From Pusillimonas sp. DMV24BSW_D (lineage in GTDB: Bacteria > Pseudomonadota > Gammaproteobacteria > Burkholderiales > Burkholderiaceae_B): a stretch of 64,000 bases of DNA. The position numbers and the translations under genes were made by a program. The stretch lies in assembly GCF_011388195.1 (NCBI RefSeq), contig NZ_CP049990.1, forward strand, positions 2,232,001 through 2,296,000. The letters are read 5' to 3'. This document shows positions 47,940-57,329 of the stretch, one piece after another. Under the pieces are notes generated by a model, which searched no databases, was not told the DNA's origin, and saw only the letters and a program-made list of their open reading frames with translations. Every line of letters begins with the position of its first letter. The stretch's first letter is position 1.

Positions 47940-49724
47940 ATGAGCAAGTATGAGCTGAAAGTGCCGGACATCGGCGACTTCGATGAAGTTGAGGTCATTG
48001 AGGTTTTGGTTAGTGAGGGCGATACCGTCGAGGCGGAACAGAGCCTGATCACGGTCGAGTCCGACAAAGCATCCATGGAAATTCCGGCCGACAAAGGCGG
48101 TAAAGTGGTGAAACTGCGGATCAAGGTAGGCGATAAAGTGGCGCAAGGTGCCGTTATTGCCGAAATAGAAGCGCAAGCGTCTGAGAAAATAGAAGAACAA
48201 GCTTCTGAGAAAACGCCGGATGCAGCCTCAAGCGCCGATAACAAAGCAGAGCAGGGTCACGTTGAGAGCAACAAAGGTTCAGCCCCCTCCGCCGGTCAGT
48301 TTTCAGGTTCAGCCGATCTCGATTGTGATGTATTGGTTTTGGGTGCGGGGCCTGGCGGTTATTCCGCTGCTTTTCGCGCGGCCGACCTTGGCCTGAAGGT
48401 GGTGCTGGTTGAACGTTACAGCACACTGGGTGGGGTTTGCCTGAACGTGGGTTGCATTCCGTCGAAAGCGTTGTTGCATACCGCAGCGGTACTGGAAGAA
48501 GCACAATCGCTCGCAGCACACGGTATTAAATTTGGTGAGCCTTCAATCGACCTGGATGCCTTGCGCGGTCATAAAGACGGTGTGGTTTCCAAGCTTACCA
48601 ATGGCTTGGCCGGCATGGCCAAAGCACGAAAGGTCACGGTGGTGACAGGGTCGGGACAGTTTGTTGACCCGCATCATTTGCAGGTGGAAACAAAAGACGG
48701 CACGCAAACCATCAAGTTCGCTTCGGCCGTTATTGCCGCCGGCAGCCAGTCGGTAAAATTGCCCTTTTTACCCGATGATCCGCGGGTGGTCGATTCAACC
48801 GGAGCCCTGGAGCTGGCGTCAGTACCAAAGCGCATGCTGATTGTGGGTGGTGGCATTATCGGTCTCGAGATGGGCACTGTTTATTCCGCCTTGGGTGCCC
48901 GTCTTGATGTCGTTGAAATGCAGTCGGGCTTAATGCCGGGAGCCGATCGTGACTTGGTGAAAGTTTGGGAGAAAATGAATGCCGAACGTTTCGACCACAT
49001 TATGCTCGAGACCAAAACCGTTGATGCGAAAGCAGATAAAGACGGTATTTGGGTGACCTTCGAAGGTAAGAACGCACCTTCCGAACCCCAATGTTACGAC
49101 CTTGTGCTGCAGGCCGTTGGCCGTGCGCCGAATGGAGGTCGCATCGGTGCCGAACACGCCGGTGTGCAGGTAACCGAACGCGGCTTCATTGAGGTTGACC
49201 GTCAAATGCGTACGAATGTGTCCCATATTCACGCCATTGGCGACATTGTGGGTCAACCTATGTTGGCGCATAAGGCAGTGCACGAAGGACACGTGGCGGC
49301 CGAGGTAATAGCCGGCAAAAAGAGCTTCTTTGATGCACGTGTTATTCCGTCGGTGGCCTATACCGACCCTGAAATTGCCTGGGTGGGAATCACAGAAGAC
49401 GAGGCCCGCAAGGAAGGCGTTAAAGTGGATAAAGGGTTGTTTCCCTGGGCTGCATCGGGGCGAGCCATTGCAAATGGCCGCGACGAAGGCTTTACCAAGT
49501 TGTTGTTTGATGCCGAAACTGGGCGAATTCTGGGTGGCGGCATCGTCGGCACCCATGCGGGCGACCTGATTGGTGAAGTGGTTTTGGCCATTGAAATGGG
49601 TGCTGATGCGGTCGATATCGGCAAAACGATTCATCCGCATCCAACGTTAGGTGAGTCAATCGGCATGGCGGCGGAAGTCGCGCATGGCAGTTGTACCGAC
49701 TTACCCCCGCAAAGAAAGAAATAA
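47940..49724 (+). CDS. lpdA: dihydrolipoyl dehydrogenase E3 with N-terminal lipoyl domain
   Basis: A 594-residue E3 that reoxidises dihydrolipoamide with NAD. Residues 1-78 are a complete lipoyl domain with Lys43 in [11 protein letters not shown] Glu/Ala/Ser linker leads to the flavoprotein: FAD motif [11 protein letters not shown], disulfide CLNVGC (Cys167, Cys172), NAD motif [12 protein letters not shown] and the C-terminal HPHPTLGE dyad. Lipoyl-E3 fusions are known from Neisseria and Ralstonia-type complexes. Nine bases after aceF; last gene of the complex, only 12 bases before folC. Confidence 0.96.
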   Translation: MSKYELKVPDIGDFDEVEVIEVLVSEGDTVEAEQSLITVESDKASMEIPADKGGKVVKLRIKVGDKVAQGAVIAEIEAQASEKIEEQASEKTPDAASSADNKAEQGHVESNKGSAPSAGQFSGSADLDCDVLVLGAGPGGYSAAFRAADLGLKVVLVERYSTLGGVCLNVGCIPSKALLHTAAVLEEAQSLAAHGIKFGEPSIDLDALRGHKDGVVSKLTNGLAGMAKARKVTVVTGSGQFVDPHHLQVETKDGTQTIKFASAVIAAGSQSVKLPFLPDDPRVVDSTGALELASVPKRMLIVGGGIIGLEMGTVYSALGARLDVVEMQSGLMPGADRDLVKVWEKMNAERFDHIMLETKTVDAKADKDGIWVTFEGKNAPSEPQCYDLVLQAVGRAPNGGRIGAEHAGVQVTERGFIEVDRQMRTNVSHIHAIGDIVGQPMLAHKAVHEGHVAAEVIAGKKSFFDARVIPSVAYTDPEIAWVGITEDEARKEGVKVDKGLFPWAASGRAIANGRDEGFTKLLFDAETGRILGGGIVGTHAGDLIGEVVLAIEMGADAVDIGKTIHPHPTLGESIGMAAEVAHGSCTDLPPQRKK

Positions 49725-49736
49725 AGAAATCGCAAC

Positions 49737-51044
49737 ATGTCTTCTTCTTTAACTGCAGCCAGTCCTTTACAGGACTGGCTGACGCATCTTGAAACCATCC
49801 ACCCCAAGAAAATAGATCTTGGGCTCGAACGTATTACAACGGTTGCGCAGCGACTGGGTGTTCATACACTGCCGTGTGTCACCATTACGGTGGGCGGAAC
49901 CAATGGAAAAGGCTCCACTTGCGCCATGTTGGAGGCCATACTGGTTGCGGCCGGTTATAAGGTAGGGCTCTATACCTCGCCTCATTTAATCGACTTCAAC
50001 GAACGAATCAGGGTGAACGGCAATATCGTCGACGATGCTCAAATCGTTCAGCAGTTTGCTCGTATTGAAGCCGCGCGTGCCGATGTTTCACTGAGTTACT
50101 TTGAATTTGCAACGTTGGCTGCACTACTAACGTTCACCGATGCCAAAGTCGATGTCGCGATTCTTGAGGTTGGGTTGGGTGGTCGTCTTGATGCAGTGAA
50201 TATGCTCGATGCCGATTGCGCTGTAGTGACGAGTATCGATCTCGACCACATGCAATGGCTGGGAGACACACGCGACCAAATCGCGCTAGAGAAGGCACAT
50301 ATTTTTCGTGCAAATTGCCCGGCCATTTGTGCCGACCCTGTGCCTCCCCAAACGCTGATTGATCATGCGCAGGCAATTGGCGCAGACCTTTGGCTGTTCG
50401 GGCGCGATTTCAATTATTCCGGTGATCGTCAACAATGGGCATACGGAGGTCGCGACAAGCGCCGTCCGGGCCTGGCGTACCCGGCTTTGCGGGGAGCGAA
50501 TCAACTATTGAATGCAAGCGCGGCGCTGGCGGTTATCGAAGCGTTACACCCGCGGCTGGCGGTGCCTCAACAGGCTATCCGGATCGGTCTGGCTCAGGTT
50601 TCGCTGCCTGGGCGTATGCAAATATTGCCGGGCTCACCGGTTGTAGTATTGGATGTAGCCCATAATCCCCATGCGGCGGCAGTGCTTGCACAGAATCTGG
50701 ATAACATGCCTTTTTATCCCTATACCCATGCAGTGGTTGGCATGTTCAAAGATAAGAACATAGAAGCAACATTGCAAAAACTCGCCGATAAAGTGGATCA
50801 CTGGTATTGTGCCGATATCGACGGCCCCAGAGCCGCTCCGGGTAAAGAGTTGGCGCAGATCGTTGAAAATCTAACCGCCTCACGTCCGGCTGACGAGGTC
50901 GTCACGACTGCCGTTTTTGATGATCCGGTACAAGCATTTAAAGCAGCTCAGAATCAGGCCGCAGAGAATGATAGAATTCTTGTATTCGGGTCATTTCACA
51001 CTGTTGGCCCGATACTGAGGGAACTCGGTCGCAAGGCGCATTAA
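49737..51044 (+). CDS. folC: bifunctional dihydrofolate synthase/folylpolyglutamate synthase
   Basis: FolC adds glutamate to dihydropteroate and then further glutamates to folates. The Mur-ligase-like ATP site is TVGGTNGKGSTCAMLEAIL, followed by LYTSPHLIDFNERI, and SYFEFATLAAL and AILEVGLGGRLDAVN in the central domain. Length is 435 residues. Here it follows the pyruvate dehydrogenase genes and leads a folC-SPOR-cvpA-purF run. accD, often next to folC elsewhere, is not here. Confidence 0.95.
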   Translation: MSSSLTAASPLQDWLTHLETIHPKKIDLGLERITTVAQRLGVHTLPCVTITVGGTNGKGSTCAMLEAILVAAGYKVGLYTSPHLIDFNERIRVNGNIVDDAQIVQQFARIEAARADVSLSYFEFATLAALLTFTDAKVDVAILEVGLGGRLDAVNMLDADCAVVTSIDLDHMQWLGDTRDQIALEKAHIFRANCPAICADPVPPQTLIDHAQAIGADLWLFGRDFNYSGDRQQWAYGGRDKRRPGLAYPALRGANQLLNASAALAVIEALHPRLAVPQQAIRIGLAQVSLPGRMQILPGSPVVVLDVAHNPHAAAVLAQNLDNMPFYPYTHAVVGMFKDKNIEATLQKLADKVDHWYCADIDGPRAAPGKELAQIVENLTASRPADEVVTTAVFDDPVQAFKAAQNQAAENDRILVFGSFHTVGPILRELGRKAH

Positions 51045-51091
51045 CACGCACCTCCCACCGCATTCATCGTTTGGCCAATCAGGGTTGTTAC

Positions 51092-51943
51092 ATGGGTTTA
51101 TTTTCTCGTGATTCAGGGTCGGCTTCCGACCGCCGTAAATCAGGCCGTTCCACGACGGATTCCCAGGCAAACGAACTGCGCGTGCGGGCACGTCGGCGTT
51201 TGGTAGGGGCTTTGGTCTTGGTTGTGGCGGCGGTTATCGTGGTTCCCATGCTTATTGATACCAACCCGCCGGCTAACGACGCGCTGCAGCCTATTGTGCT
51301 GCCACCGGTTGCGTCGTCGCCCGAAGGGCAGCTTGCCCAGTCCGGTAACAGTACCGGTTCAATCACGATCGAGCGGGTTGATATCCCTGCGCCTTCGGAT
51401 AGCGCCAATAATGGGGCCAATCCCGAGGCTTCTTCGGGTTCCCAGCAGTTGCAACAAACCTCAGAGCCGGCAACCGGTTCAACCTCTTCGTCCGCAAGTC
51501 AGCCTCCCGCTGCCAATAATGATGAGTCTGAAACGCGCAAACCCGAATCAACGTCAGAAAGCGCGCAAAGCTCTACCAGTACAAACGCGCAAGCACAACA
51601 GGAGCCGGCTCGTAACTCACGCTCCGACGACGGCGCGGTTGCATTGGCTCTGCTTGAAGGAAGGCAGCCACCCGGTGCGGGTGAGGGCCAGACGGCACAA
51701 AGCGACACGGGCAGCTTTGTTCTGCAAATCGCTGCTTACACCACAGAGCAAGATGCCAATGCCCGACGTGACAAACTGTTCGAGGCCGGCGTGACCAATG
51801 CTTTTGTGGAGCGGGCCGTGTCCGGGGGTAAGCCCACATACCGGTTACGTGTAGGGCCTTTCCCATCCCGTGAAGCTGCCCAGGCCGCACAAACCCGTTT
51901 GCGCGCCTTGGGTTACGACAACGGCTTTATTTCCAGCAAGTGA
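51092..51943 (+). CDS. SPOR-domain cell-division-type protein (DedD-like)
   Basis: A 283-residue bitopic membrane protein. A short basic cytoplasmic N-terminus is followed by one transmembrane helix (about residues 38-55, LVGALVLVVAAVIVVPML). A long, low-complexity Ser/Gln/Glu/Pro periplasmic linker follows, then a C-terminal SPOR domain of about 75 residues (FVLQIAAYTTEQDANARRDK to the end). SPOR domains bind denuded peptidoglycan at the division septum. The ATG at 51092 (MGLFSRDSG) is preferred to an upstream TTG. The stop overlaps the cvpA start. Confidence 0.87.
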   Translation: MGLFSRDSGSASDRRKSGRSTTDSQANELRVRARRRLVGALVLVVAAVIVVPMLIDTNPPANDALQPIVLPPVASSPEGQLAQSGNSTGSITIERVDIPAPSDSANNGANPEASSGSQQLQQTSEPATGSTSSSASQPPAANNDESETRKPESTSESAQSSTSTNAQAQQEPARNSRSDDGAVALALLEGRQPPGAGEGQTAQSDTGSFVLQIAAYTTEQDANARRDKLFEAGVTNAFVERAVSGGKPTYRLRVGPFPSREAAQAAQTRLRALGYDNGFISSK

Positions 51944-52428
51944 CCAGTTTCGATTACATCCTGCTCGCAATTCTGGGGGTTTCGGCCTGTTTGGGTTTGC
52001 TGCGTGGCCTGGTTAAAGAATTGCTTTCGCTGATTGCCTATCTGGCCGCCTTTATAGCAGCGGTATGGTGGGGCCCAAGGGTGTCGGTGTGGTTATCCCC
52101 TTACCTTGAAAATGATCTTCTTCGTACCGCGGTAGCTTACGCTGCGGTTTTTATCGTTGTGTTGCTTTTGGTGGGCCTGGTGAATATTACCCTGGCCACT
52201 TTTATCAAGAAAACGGGTCTGACACCGGCCGATCATGGCCTGGGTGGACTGTTCGGATTGTGTCGCGGTGTCATTATTGTGTTGGTTTTGGTGGCCCTTG
52301 GCGGCTATACCGAACTGCCGCGTGAGCCGTGGTGGCGCGATGCCCGCTTTGCGCCACTTGCTGTGCAAGGGGTGCAAGCGGTAAAGCAGGTTCTTCCTCC
52401 CTCGTTGGGGTCCTGGTTGCCTTATTAA
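51940..52428 (+). CDS. cvpA: CvpA family inner-membrane protein
   Basis: A 162-residue protein with four hydrophobic segments and the CvpA opening FDYILLAILGVSACLGLLRG. CvpA is needed for colicin V production in E. coli and is linked to envelope homeostasis; its biochemical role is not settled. It starts with GTG in a GTGA overlap with the SPOR gene and is followed 24 bases later by purF, the same pairing as in E. coli. Confidence 0.9.
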   Translation: MTSFDYILLAILGVSACLGLLRGLVKELLSLIAYLAAFIAAVWWGPRVSVWLSPYLENDLLRTAVAYAAVFIVVLLLVGLVNITLATFIKKTGLTPADHGLGGLFGLCRGVIIVLVLVALGGYTELPREPWWRDARFAPLAVQGVQAVKQVLPPSLGSWLPY

Positions 52429-52452
52429 GTTGTTATTTCGGGAATTGAAAAC

Positions 52453-53955
52453 ATGTGTGGAGTTGTAGGGATTGTTGGCCGCAATCCAGTGAACCAAACC
52501 ATTTACGATAGTTTGCTGCTTTTGCAGCACCGGGGCCAGGACGCTGCAGGCATTGCCACATCCTACGACCAGTTTTTCAGCATGTATAAAGCGCATGGGC
52601 TGGTACGCGATGTATTCCGTACGCGAAATATGCGTTCTTTGCCCGGTAACAGCGGTTTGGGCCAGGTACGTTATCCCACCGCCGGTTCCAGCGACAGCGT
52701 CGACGAGGCACAACCTTTCTATGTTAATGCGCCGTTTGGCATTACCTTTGTGCATAACGGCAACCTGACTAATTGGCGTGAGCTGCGCGAAGAACTGTTC
52801 CGCATTGATCGCCGCCATATTAATACCAACTCAGACTCCGAAGTCTTGCTGAATATTTTTGCCCATGAGTTGCAGCGCGCTTCAACGGGGGTGTCGCTCG
52901 ACGAATCCGCAGTATTCGAAGCGGTAGCGGCTGTACACCGGCGCACGCGCGGTGCGTACGCCGTTATTGCTCAAATTGCCAGTTTCGGCATGGTGGCATT
53001 TCGCGATCCGTTTGGCGTGCGCCCTCTGTGCCTGGGAACTCAGGAAACCGAACAGGGTGTGGAGTGGATGGTTGCCTCGGAGTCCGTGGCGCTAACCGGG
53101 TGTGGTTACACATTTGTGCGTGATGTCCAGCCCGGCGAGGCCATTATTATTGATGAAGACGGCAATTTAAGCAGTCGTCAGTGTGCGGAATCACCGCGCT
53201 TAACGCCATGTCTATTCGAATACGTCTATTTTGCGCGTCCCGACTCCTTAATGGATGGAGTTTCCATTTACGATGCGCGTTTGCACATGGGTGAGTACCT
53301 GGCGGATAACGTCGCCAAATCATTGCGTTTGGGTGAAATCGATGTTGTCATGCCTATTCCTGATTCCTCCCGACCTTCGGCCATGCAACTGGCTGCGCGC
53401 CTGAACCTGAATTACCGTGAGGGGTTCATTAAAAATCGCTACGTCGGCCGCACCTTTATTATGCCCGGGCAGGCGGTGCGAAAGAAGTCGGTGCGTCAAA
53501 AACTCAGCGCAATCGACATGGAGTTCAAAGGTAAAAACGTGCTGCTTGTCGACGACTCGATCGTTCGTGGCACGACCAGCCGACAAATTGTAGATATGGC
53601 GCGCGAGGCCGGGGCGAACAAGGTGTTTTTTGCCTCTGCCGCGCCACCCGTTCGTTTTCCGAACGTGTACGGAATTGATATGCCGACGCAATCGGAACTC
53701 ATCGCTTTCGAGCGCGAACCGAACGATGTTGCGCGTGAAATTGGCGCCAATGGTTTGGTTTATCAAGAGCTGGCCGATTTACAGCGTAGTTTGCGCGACC
53801 TGAATCCGGCGATGACGCAGTTCGAGTCTTCCTGTTTTAACGGTGAGTATATTACCGGCGACGTCGATGCGGCCTATCTCGATCGTTTAAGCCAAACCCG
53901 CGGAAAAGCGGCTTTGGCGCAAGCCAGTTTGAATACCGGTGCCGACGACCGCTAA
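52453..53955 (+). CDS. purF: amidophosphoribosyltransferase
   Basis: PurF makes 5-phosphoribosylamine from PRPP and glutamine, the committed step of purine synthesis. The N-terminal nucleophile is Cys2 (MCGVVGIVG), exposed after Met removal. The glutaminase domain is followed by the phosphoribosyltransferase domain with the PRPP motif [14 protein letters not shown]. Length is 500 residues. Last gene of the rightward run and followed by a strong terminator. Confidence 0.97.
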   Translation: MCGVVGIVGRNPVNQTIYDSLLLLQHRGQDAAGIATSYDQFFSMYKAHGLVRDVFRTRNMRSLPGNSGLGQVRYPTAGSSDSVDEAQPFYVNAPFGITFVHNGNLTNWRELREELFRIDRRHINTNSDSEVLLNIFAHELQRASTGVSLDESAVFEAVAAVHRRTRGAYAVIAQIASFGMVAFRDPFGVRPLCLGTQETEQGVEWMVASESVALTGCGYTFVRDVQPGEAIIIDEDGNLSSRQCAESPRLTPCLFEYVYFARPDSLMDGVSIYDARLHMGEYLADNVAKSLRLGEIDVVMPIPDSSRPSAMQLAARLNLNYREGFIKNRYVGRTFIMPGQAVRKKSVRQKLSAIDMEFKGKNVLLVDDSIVRGTTSRQIVDMAREAGANKVFFASAAPPVRFPNVYGIDMPTQSELIAFEREPNDVAREIGANGLVYQELADLQRSLRDLNPAMTQFESSCFNGEYITGDVDAAYLDRLSQTRGKAALAQASLNTGADDR

Positions 53956-53989
53956 AACGCTGTTTGTGTGCACCCAATGCTAATGCAGG

Positions 53990-54017
53990 CAGCCGGGTTT
54001 ACCCGGCTGTTTTTTTT
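53990..54017 (+). terminator. intrinsic terminator after purF
   Basis: A perfect eight-base GC-rich stem CAGCCGGG/CCCGGCTG with a four-base TTTA loop is followed directly by eight T residues. It closes the folC-SPOR-cvpA-purF transcript and insulates the catabolic locus that follows. Confidence 0.9.
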
Positions 54018-54046
54018 GTCTTAAATGGTCGCTTCGTATGTTTTCG

Positions 54047-54075
54047 TTGACGTGCTTATGCAAGGTGAGTTAAAT
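54047..54075 (+). promoter_or_regulatory. candidate sigma-70 promoter of the flavin hydroxylase gene
   Basis: TTGACG (54047-54052) and TTAAAT (54070-54075) are spaced by exactly 17 bases. Transcription would start near 54082, inside the palindrome annotated next, about 33 bases before the hydroxylase ATG. Confidence 0.5.
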
Positions 54076-54076
54076 T

Positions 54077-54093
54077 ATGAACATATCGTTCAT
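54077..54093. promoter_or_regulatory. 17-bp palindromic operator candidate (IclR-type)
   Basis: ATGAAC-ATATC-GTTCAT is a perfect six-base inverted repeat with a five-base centre. It sits at the predicted transcription start of the hydroxylase and its IclR gene. The position suits repression. The binding protein is inferred to be one of the two IclR regulators of this locus. Confidence 0.5.
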
Positions 54094-54114
54094 TTTTGAT
54101 CATAAGGATGAGGC

Positions 54115-55248
54115 ATGACACAACGTATTGGGGTTTCAGGTGCAGGCATTGGCGGGCTGAGCGTTGCCATAGCATTGCAGCAGGCTGGAAAAGAGGTGGT
54201 GGTGTTTGAGCAGGCAAAGCAATTTGCACGCGTTGGTGCCGACATCAATTTAACGCCGAATGCCGTTCGAGCAATAGACGGCCTGGGACAGGGGGTTGGC
54301 GAAGCGTTGCGTAAAACGGCGGCACGGCCACGTTATCGTATCAGTCGAGACGGTTATACCGGCGAAGAAACCTCGCGTATTGAAATGGCCGAGGCGGCGC
54401 AAGAGAAATACGGTGCGCCCCAGCTTACATTGCACCGCGCCGATGTCATGTCTGCGTTGGAAGAGGGCGTTCAACCCGGTACGGTGAAACTGGGCAAAAA
54501 AGTGACTCGGATCGACGACCAGGCGGGCGGTGTGACGGTTCATTTTGATGATGGCAGTCAGGAGCAGGTGGATGTGCTGATTGGCGCAGATGGTATTCAT
54601 TCCACCGTGCGCACCGCGATGTTTGGGCCGGAGCAGCCGGAATTTACCGGTGTGGTGGCCTACAGGGCAGTGGTGCCGGTTGCGAAGCTGGGTAATTTGC
54701 CGAATCTTGATAGCTTTACCAAATGGTGGGGCAAACAACCCGAAGTGCAAATCGTTTCCTTCCCGCTCAATCAAGGCAAAGACTTGTTTATTTTCGCGAC
54801 TACGCCACAGGAAGGTTGGCACTTGGAGTCCTGGACCGCGCCGGGCGAGGTAAGCGAACTTCGGTCGCATTACGTTGATTTTCATGAAGAAGCTCGCGCA
54901 TTGCTTGATGCCTGTGATTCGGTGCTGAAGTCGGCACTGTACGTGCGTGATCCATTGCCGGAGTGGCACAAAGGGCGGCTGGTATTGCTGGGCGATGCAT
55001 GTCATCCCATGATGCCGTTCATGGCGCAAGGCGCCGGGCAAGCCATTGAGGATGCCGTTGTGTTGGCGCGCTGTCTCAGTTCCAACGATTTTGCCGAACC
55101 TACTGCGGCATTCGGTGCATATCAGAAAGCGCGTCACGATCGTACGGCGGAAATACAAATTGCGTCGCGTGGCAATAATTGGTTGAAATCGGGCACCAAC
55201 GCCGATTGGGTTTACGGCTATGATGCGTGGTCGGTTAAATTGGGTTAG
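54115..55248 (+). CDS. FAD-dependent aromatic hydroxylase, NicC-like (6-hydroxynicotinate 3-monooxygenase family)
   Basis: A 377-residue group A flavoprotein monooxygenase. The FAD motif GAGIGGLSVAIAL, the NAD(P)H/FAD-linked GADGIHSTVR and the ribityl motif LLGDACHPMMPFMAQGAGQAIEDA are intact. Segments such as RISRDGYTGEETSRI, LHRADVMSAL and the C-terminal WVYGYD resemble what I know of NicC, which hydroxylates 6-hydroxynicotinate with loss of carboxylate. Other salicylate- or hydroxybenzoate-type substrates remain possible. The nicotinate partners nicX, nicD, nicE and nicF are not recognisable here, apart from a hydrolase at the right edge. Probably cotranscribed with the IclR gene that follows by six bases. 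Confidence 0.82.
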   Translation: MTQRIGVSGAGIGGLSVAIALQQAGKEVVVFEQAKQFARVGADINLTPNAVRAIDGLGQGVGEALRKTAARPRYRISRDGYTGEETSRIEMAEAAQEKYGAPQLTLHRADVMSALEEGVQPGTVKLGKKVTRIDDQAGGVTVHFDDGSQEQVDVLIGADGIHSTVRTAMFGPEQPEFTGVVAYRAVVPVAKLGNLPNLDSFTKWWGKQPEVQIVSFPLNQGKDLFIFATTPQEGWHLESWTAPGEVSELRSHYVDFHEEARALLDACDSVLKSALYVRDPLPEWHKGRLVLLGDACHPMMPFMAQGAGQAIEDAVVLARCLSSNDFAEPTAAFGAYQKARHDRTAEIQIASRGNNWLKSGTNADWVYGYDAWSVKLG

Positions 55249-55254
55249 GCAGGA

Positions 55255-56055
55255 ATGGCAAAAGAGTCAGTGGGGCGCGGCGAACAATCGAGCCTGGAAC
55301 CGGGGGCTTTGGTCACCCCCATGGTGCGTGGCTTACGGTTGCTTGAATACATTGCGCAGGGCGGCAATACCAGTAATTTAAGCGAAGTTGGGCGGCTGAT
55401 CGATGTGAATCGCGTAACCGTCACGCGCTTGCTGGCCACGCTGGAGCAAGAGGGCATGATCGAACGTCTGCCTTCGGGCGGCCATCGTGTTAGCCTGCGT
55501 TTTCTGGCTTTGTCGGCCACCACATTGGGTCATAATGATTTCATATCGGTGGTTAGGCGTTATGCGCAGTCCATTTGTCATTCCTTGGGCATTTCGGTTT
55601 ATTACACTGTGTTGGATGGCACTGATATGGTGTATCTGTTGCGGGAAATGCCGCCTGCGGGGCTGGTGAGTCATATCACGCTGGGTAGCAGGGTGGCGGC
55701 CTGGCAATTGGCGCCGGGAAAAGCAGTGTTGGCAAGCCGTTCCAACGATGAGTTAAACCTCATGTTCGGCCCTTCTGCACCGAAGCCTATTCCCGATTTC
55801 GATAGATGGATGCAGGAAATAGGCAATATTCGCGAAACGGGCTATGTTTGGAGTCGGTCTCGGTTGGAGAAAGGGATTAATGCTTGCGCCGCGGCAATTA
55901 AGGACGCGGGCGGCGGCGCTGTGGGTGCATTAAGTGTTGTCGGCCCGGAACAGGTTTTTATTGAAGATCAAGCGCTGGAAGTACAGGCTCAAAAAGCCGT
56001 GTGCGAAGCGGCCCGGGCGTTATCGGAAATTAAATGCTGCGATGGCAGCAGCTGA
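55255..56055 (+). CDS. IclR-family transcriptional regulator (first)
   Basis: A 266-residue IclR regulator. The N-terminal winged helix-turn-helix spans about 22-80 (VRGLRLLEYI, NLSEVGRLIDVNRVTVTRLLATLEQEGMIERL). The C-terminal effector-binding domain shows LAPGKAVLAS, RETGYVWSRSRLEKGINACAAAI and a final Cys pair. IclR proteins typically bind a pathway intermediate and control an adjacent catabolic operon. Six bases after the hydroxylase, so probably under the same promoter and the palindrome at 54077. The start ATG overlaps its own AGGA, so translation is probably coupled to the hydroxylase. Confidence 0.88.
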   Translation: MAKESVGRGEQSSLEPGALVTPMVRGLRLLEYIAQGGNTSNLSEVGRLIDVNRVTVTRLLATLEQEGMIERLPSGGHRVSLRFLALSATTLGHNDFISVVRRYAQSICHSLGISVYYTVLDGTDMVYLLREMPPAGLVSHITLGSRVAAWQLAPGKAVLASRSNDELNLMFGPSAPKPIPDFDRWMQEIGNIRETGYVWSRSRLEKGINACAAAIKDAGGGAVGALSVVGPEQVFIEDQALEVQAQKAVCEAARALSEIKCCDGSS

Positions 56056-56071
56056 AATTTGCCAAGTGTAT

Positions 56072-56860
56072 TCAAGCGTATGCGCCGCTGTAGTTCAATG
56101 AAATCGACAGTGATCGCGCTGCATTTTTTACCTTTTCAATAAGCTGTTCGCGTTCAACTTCCGGTATGCGCAAATTGGGTACAGTTAAGCCCAGTGCGGC
56201 AGCCACTACGCCAGACTCGTCGTGTACGGGTGCGGCAATTGTTGAAATATTGGTTTCGAAGAAACCTTCTTCCATCACATAGCCCCTGGCTTTGTCTTTT
56301 TGAAGCAAAGTGTAAAGGTCATGTGTGGTGGCCGGCGTGTTAGGCCCATGCGCTTGAAGCCGCTCTTCCGGATAAAGTGTCTGCAATTGTTCGAAGCTGT
56401 GATGGCTGAGCAATACCCGGCCCAAGACGGTTGCGTGTGCCGGAAGCCGCGTACCGATATGCACCGAGCTGCTGAATACCGATGCCGGAGCCACCTTCTG
56501 GATATAAACGATGTCGCGTCGGTCTCGAATGACTAAATTGGATGAGTAGCCGGTGTCGTCGCGCAGACGCTCGAGAATAGGTCGGCTAAGCTCAGTAATG
56601 GATAAAGACGCCAGATACTCGAAGCCCAACCGAAGCACCGCTGTGCCTAATTGGTAATCGCGCCCGTTGTTCAGTCTTTCAACAAATCCCAGATTTTCCA
56701 GCGTGACCAGCAGCCGAAAAATGGTTGTACGAGGCACGCTGAGACGGCGAGCCAGTTCCGGCGCGGTGAGCGTAGGGGTTTGGCGGGAAAATTCACTGAG
56801 TATGCGTAGACCGCGCTCAAGTCCGGGCACTGCATATTTTTCTGTATCTTTAGCCGCCAT
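56072..56860 (-). CDS. IclR-family transcriptional regulator (second)
   Basis: A 262-residue IclR regulator, clearly different from the first. The DNA-binding domain includes VPGLERGLRILSEFS and LTAPELARRLSVPRTTIFRLLVTLENLGFVERL. The effector domain has GTRLPAHATVLGRVLLS, YVMEEGFFETNISTIAAPVHDESG and VAAALGLTVP. It is the last gene of the leftward Rieske operon, 28 bases after the RidA-like gene, and converges on the first IclR gene with a 16-base gap. Confidence 0.9.
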   Translation of the reverse strand: MAAKDTEKYAVPGLERGLRILSEFSRQTPTLTAPELARRLSVPRTTIFRLLVTLENLGFVERLNNGRDYQLGTAVLRLGFEYLASLSITELSRPILERLRDDTGYSSNLVIRDRRDIVYIQKVAPASVFSSSVHIGTRLPAHATVLGRVLLSHHSFEQLQTLYPEERLQAHGPNTPATTHDLYTLLQKDKARGYVMEEGFFETNISTIAAPVHDESGVVAAALGLTVPNLRIPEVEREQLIEKVKNAARSLSISLNYSGAYA

Positions 56861-56888
56861 ATTCAGTAGAAGTTATCCCTGTAAGTCA

Positions 56889-57329
56889 TTAACGGGTTTG
56901 TGCTTGCCTTAAATCAATATCAAGCCGGGCAAATGCGTCGATTTCAATACTGAGACCCGGAAAAGCAAATGCACTTACCTCAACCAGCGTGGAGCACGGG
57001 AAAGTACCAGCGAAATAGTGTTTGCGCAACTCGGAAACAAGGGCTTTATCTTCTGCGTTCGTTAGATAAACAACCAGTTTGTAGATATTGTGCAAATCGC
57101 CACCGGCCGCCTGCAGCATGGCGCGGATGCGCTCCATAATACGAGTGCCCTGAGCTTGCGTACTCAAGGTTTCGCCTTGGTCGTTCACTGCCGGATTGGC
57201 GGTGACGCCCGACATGACCACTTCCTGCCCGATAACCAAACAGTTCGACCAGGTTGCGTTGGGCGGTTCAGGAACAGACGGCACGTTAATGTGCCGCACG
57301 TTCCCGTTCTGATTTGGCGCCATGGCCAC
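56889..57329 (-). CDS. RidA-fold (YjgF/YER057c/UK114) protein lacking the active-site arginine
   Basis: A 146-residue Rid-superfamily protein. The fold is recognisable from VVMSGVTANPAVNDQGETL, QAQGTRIMERIRAMLQAAGGDLHNI and the C-terminal VEVSAFAFPGLSIEIDAFARL. Canonical RidA enamine/imine deaminases have an arginine just before the VEV strand (the PAR motif). Here the segment reads FPCSTLVEV (Pro111-Cys112-Ser113), so that arginine is missing, as in some other Rid subfamilies. It may still be a ring-cleavage product deaminase of the AmnD type, or have another role. Starts with GTG one base into the oxygenase stop (TAGTG), or at ATG 57323. Confidence 0.8.
   Translation of the reverse strand: MAMAPNQNGNVRHINVPSVPEPPNATWSNCLVIGQEVVMSGVTANPAVNDQGETLSTQAQGTRIMERIRAMLQAAGGDLHNIYKLVVYLTNAEDKALVSELRKHYFAGTFPCSTLVEVSAFAFPGLSIEIDAFARLDIDLRQAQTR

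Noticed and set aside
46250..48080. Repeated DNA suggesting a mobile or tandem repeat element
   Set aside because: The repeats are the three lipoyl-domain coding segments; they diverge at synonymous sites and are explained by protein function.
54115..55248. Calling this a full nicotinate (nic) gene cluster
   Set aside because: Only the hydroxylase resembles NicC; no recognisable nicX, nicE, nicF or nicAB is present, and the Rieske, ABC and SDR genes do not belong to the known nic pathway.
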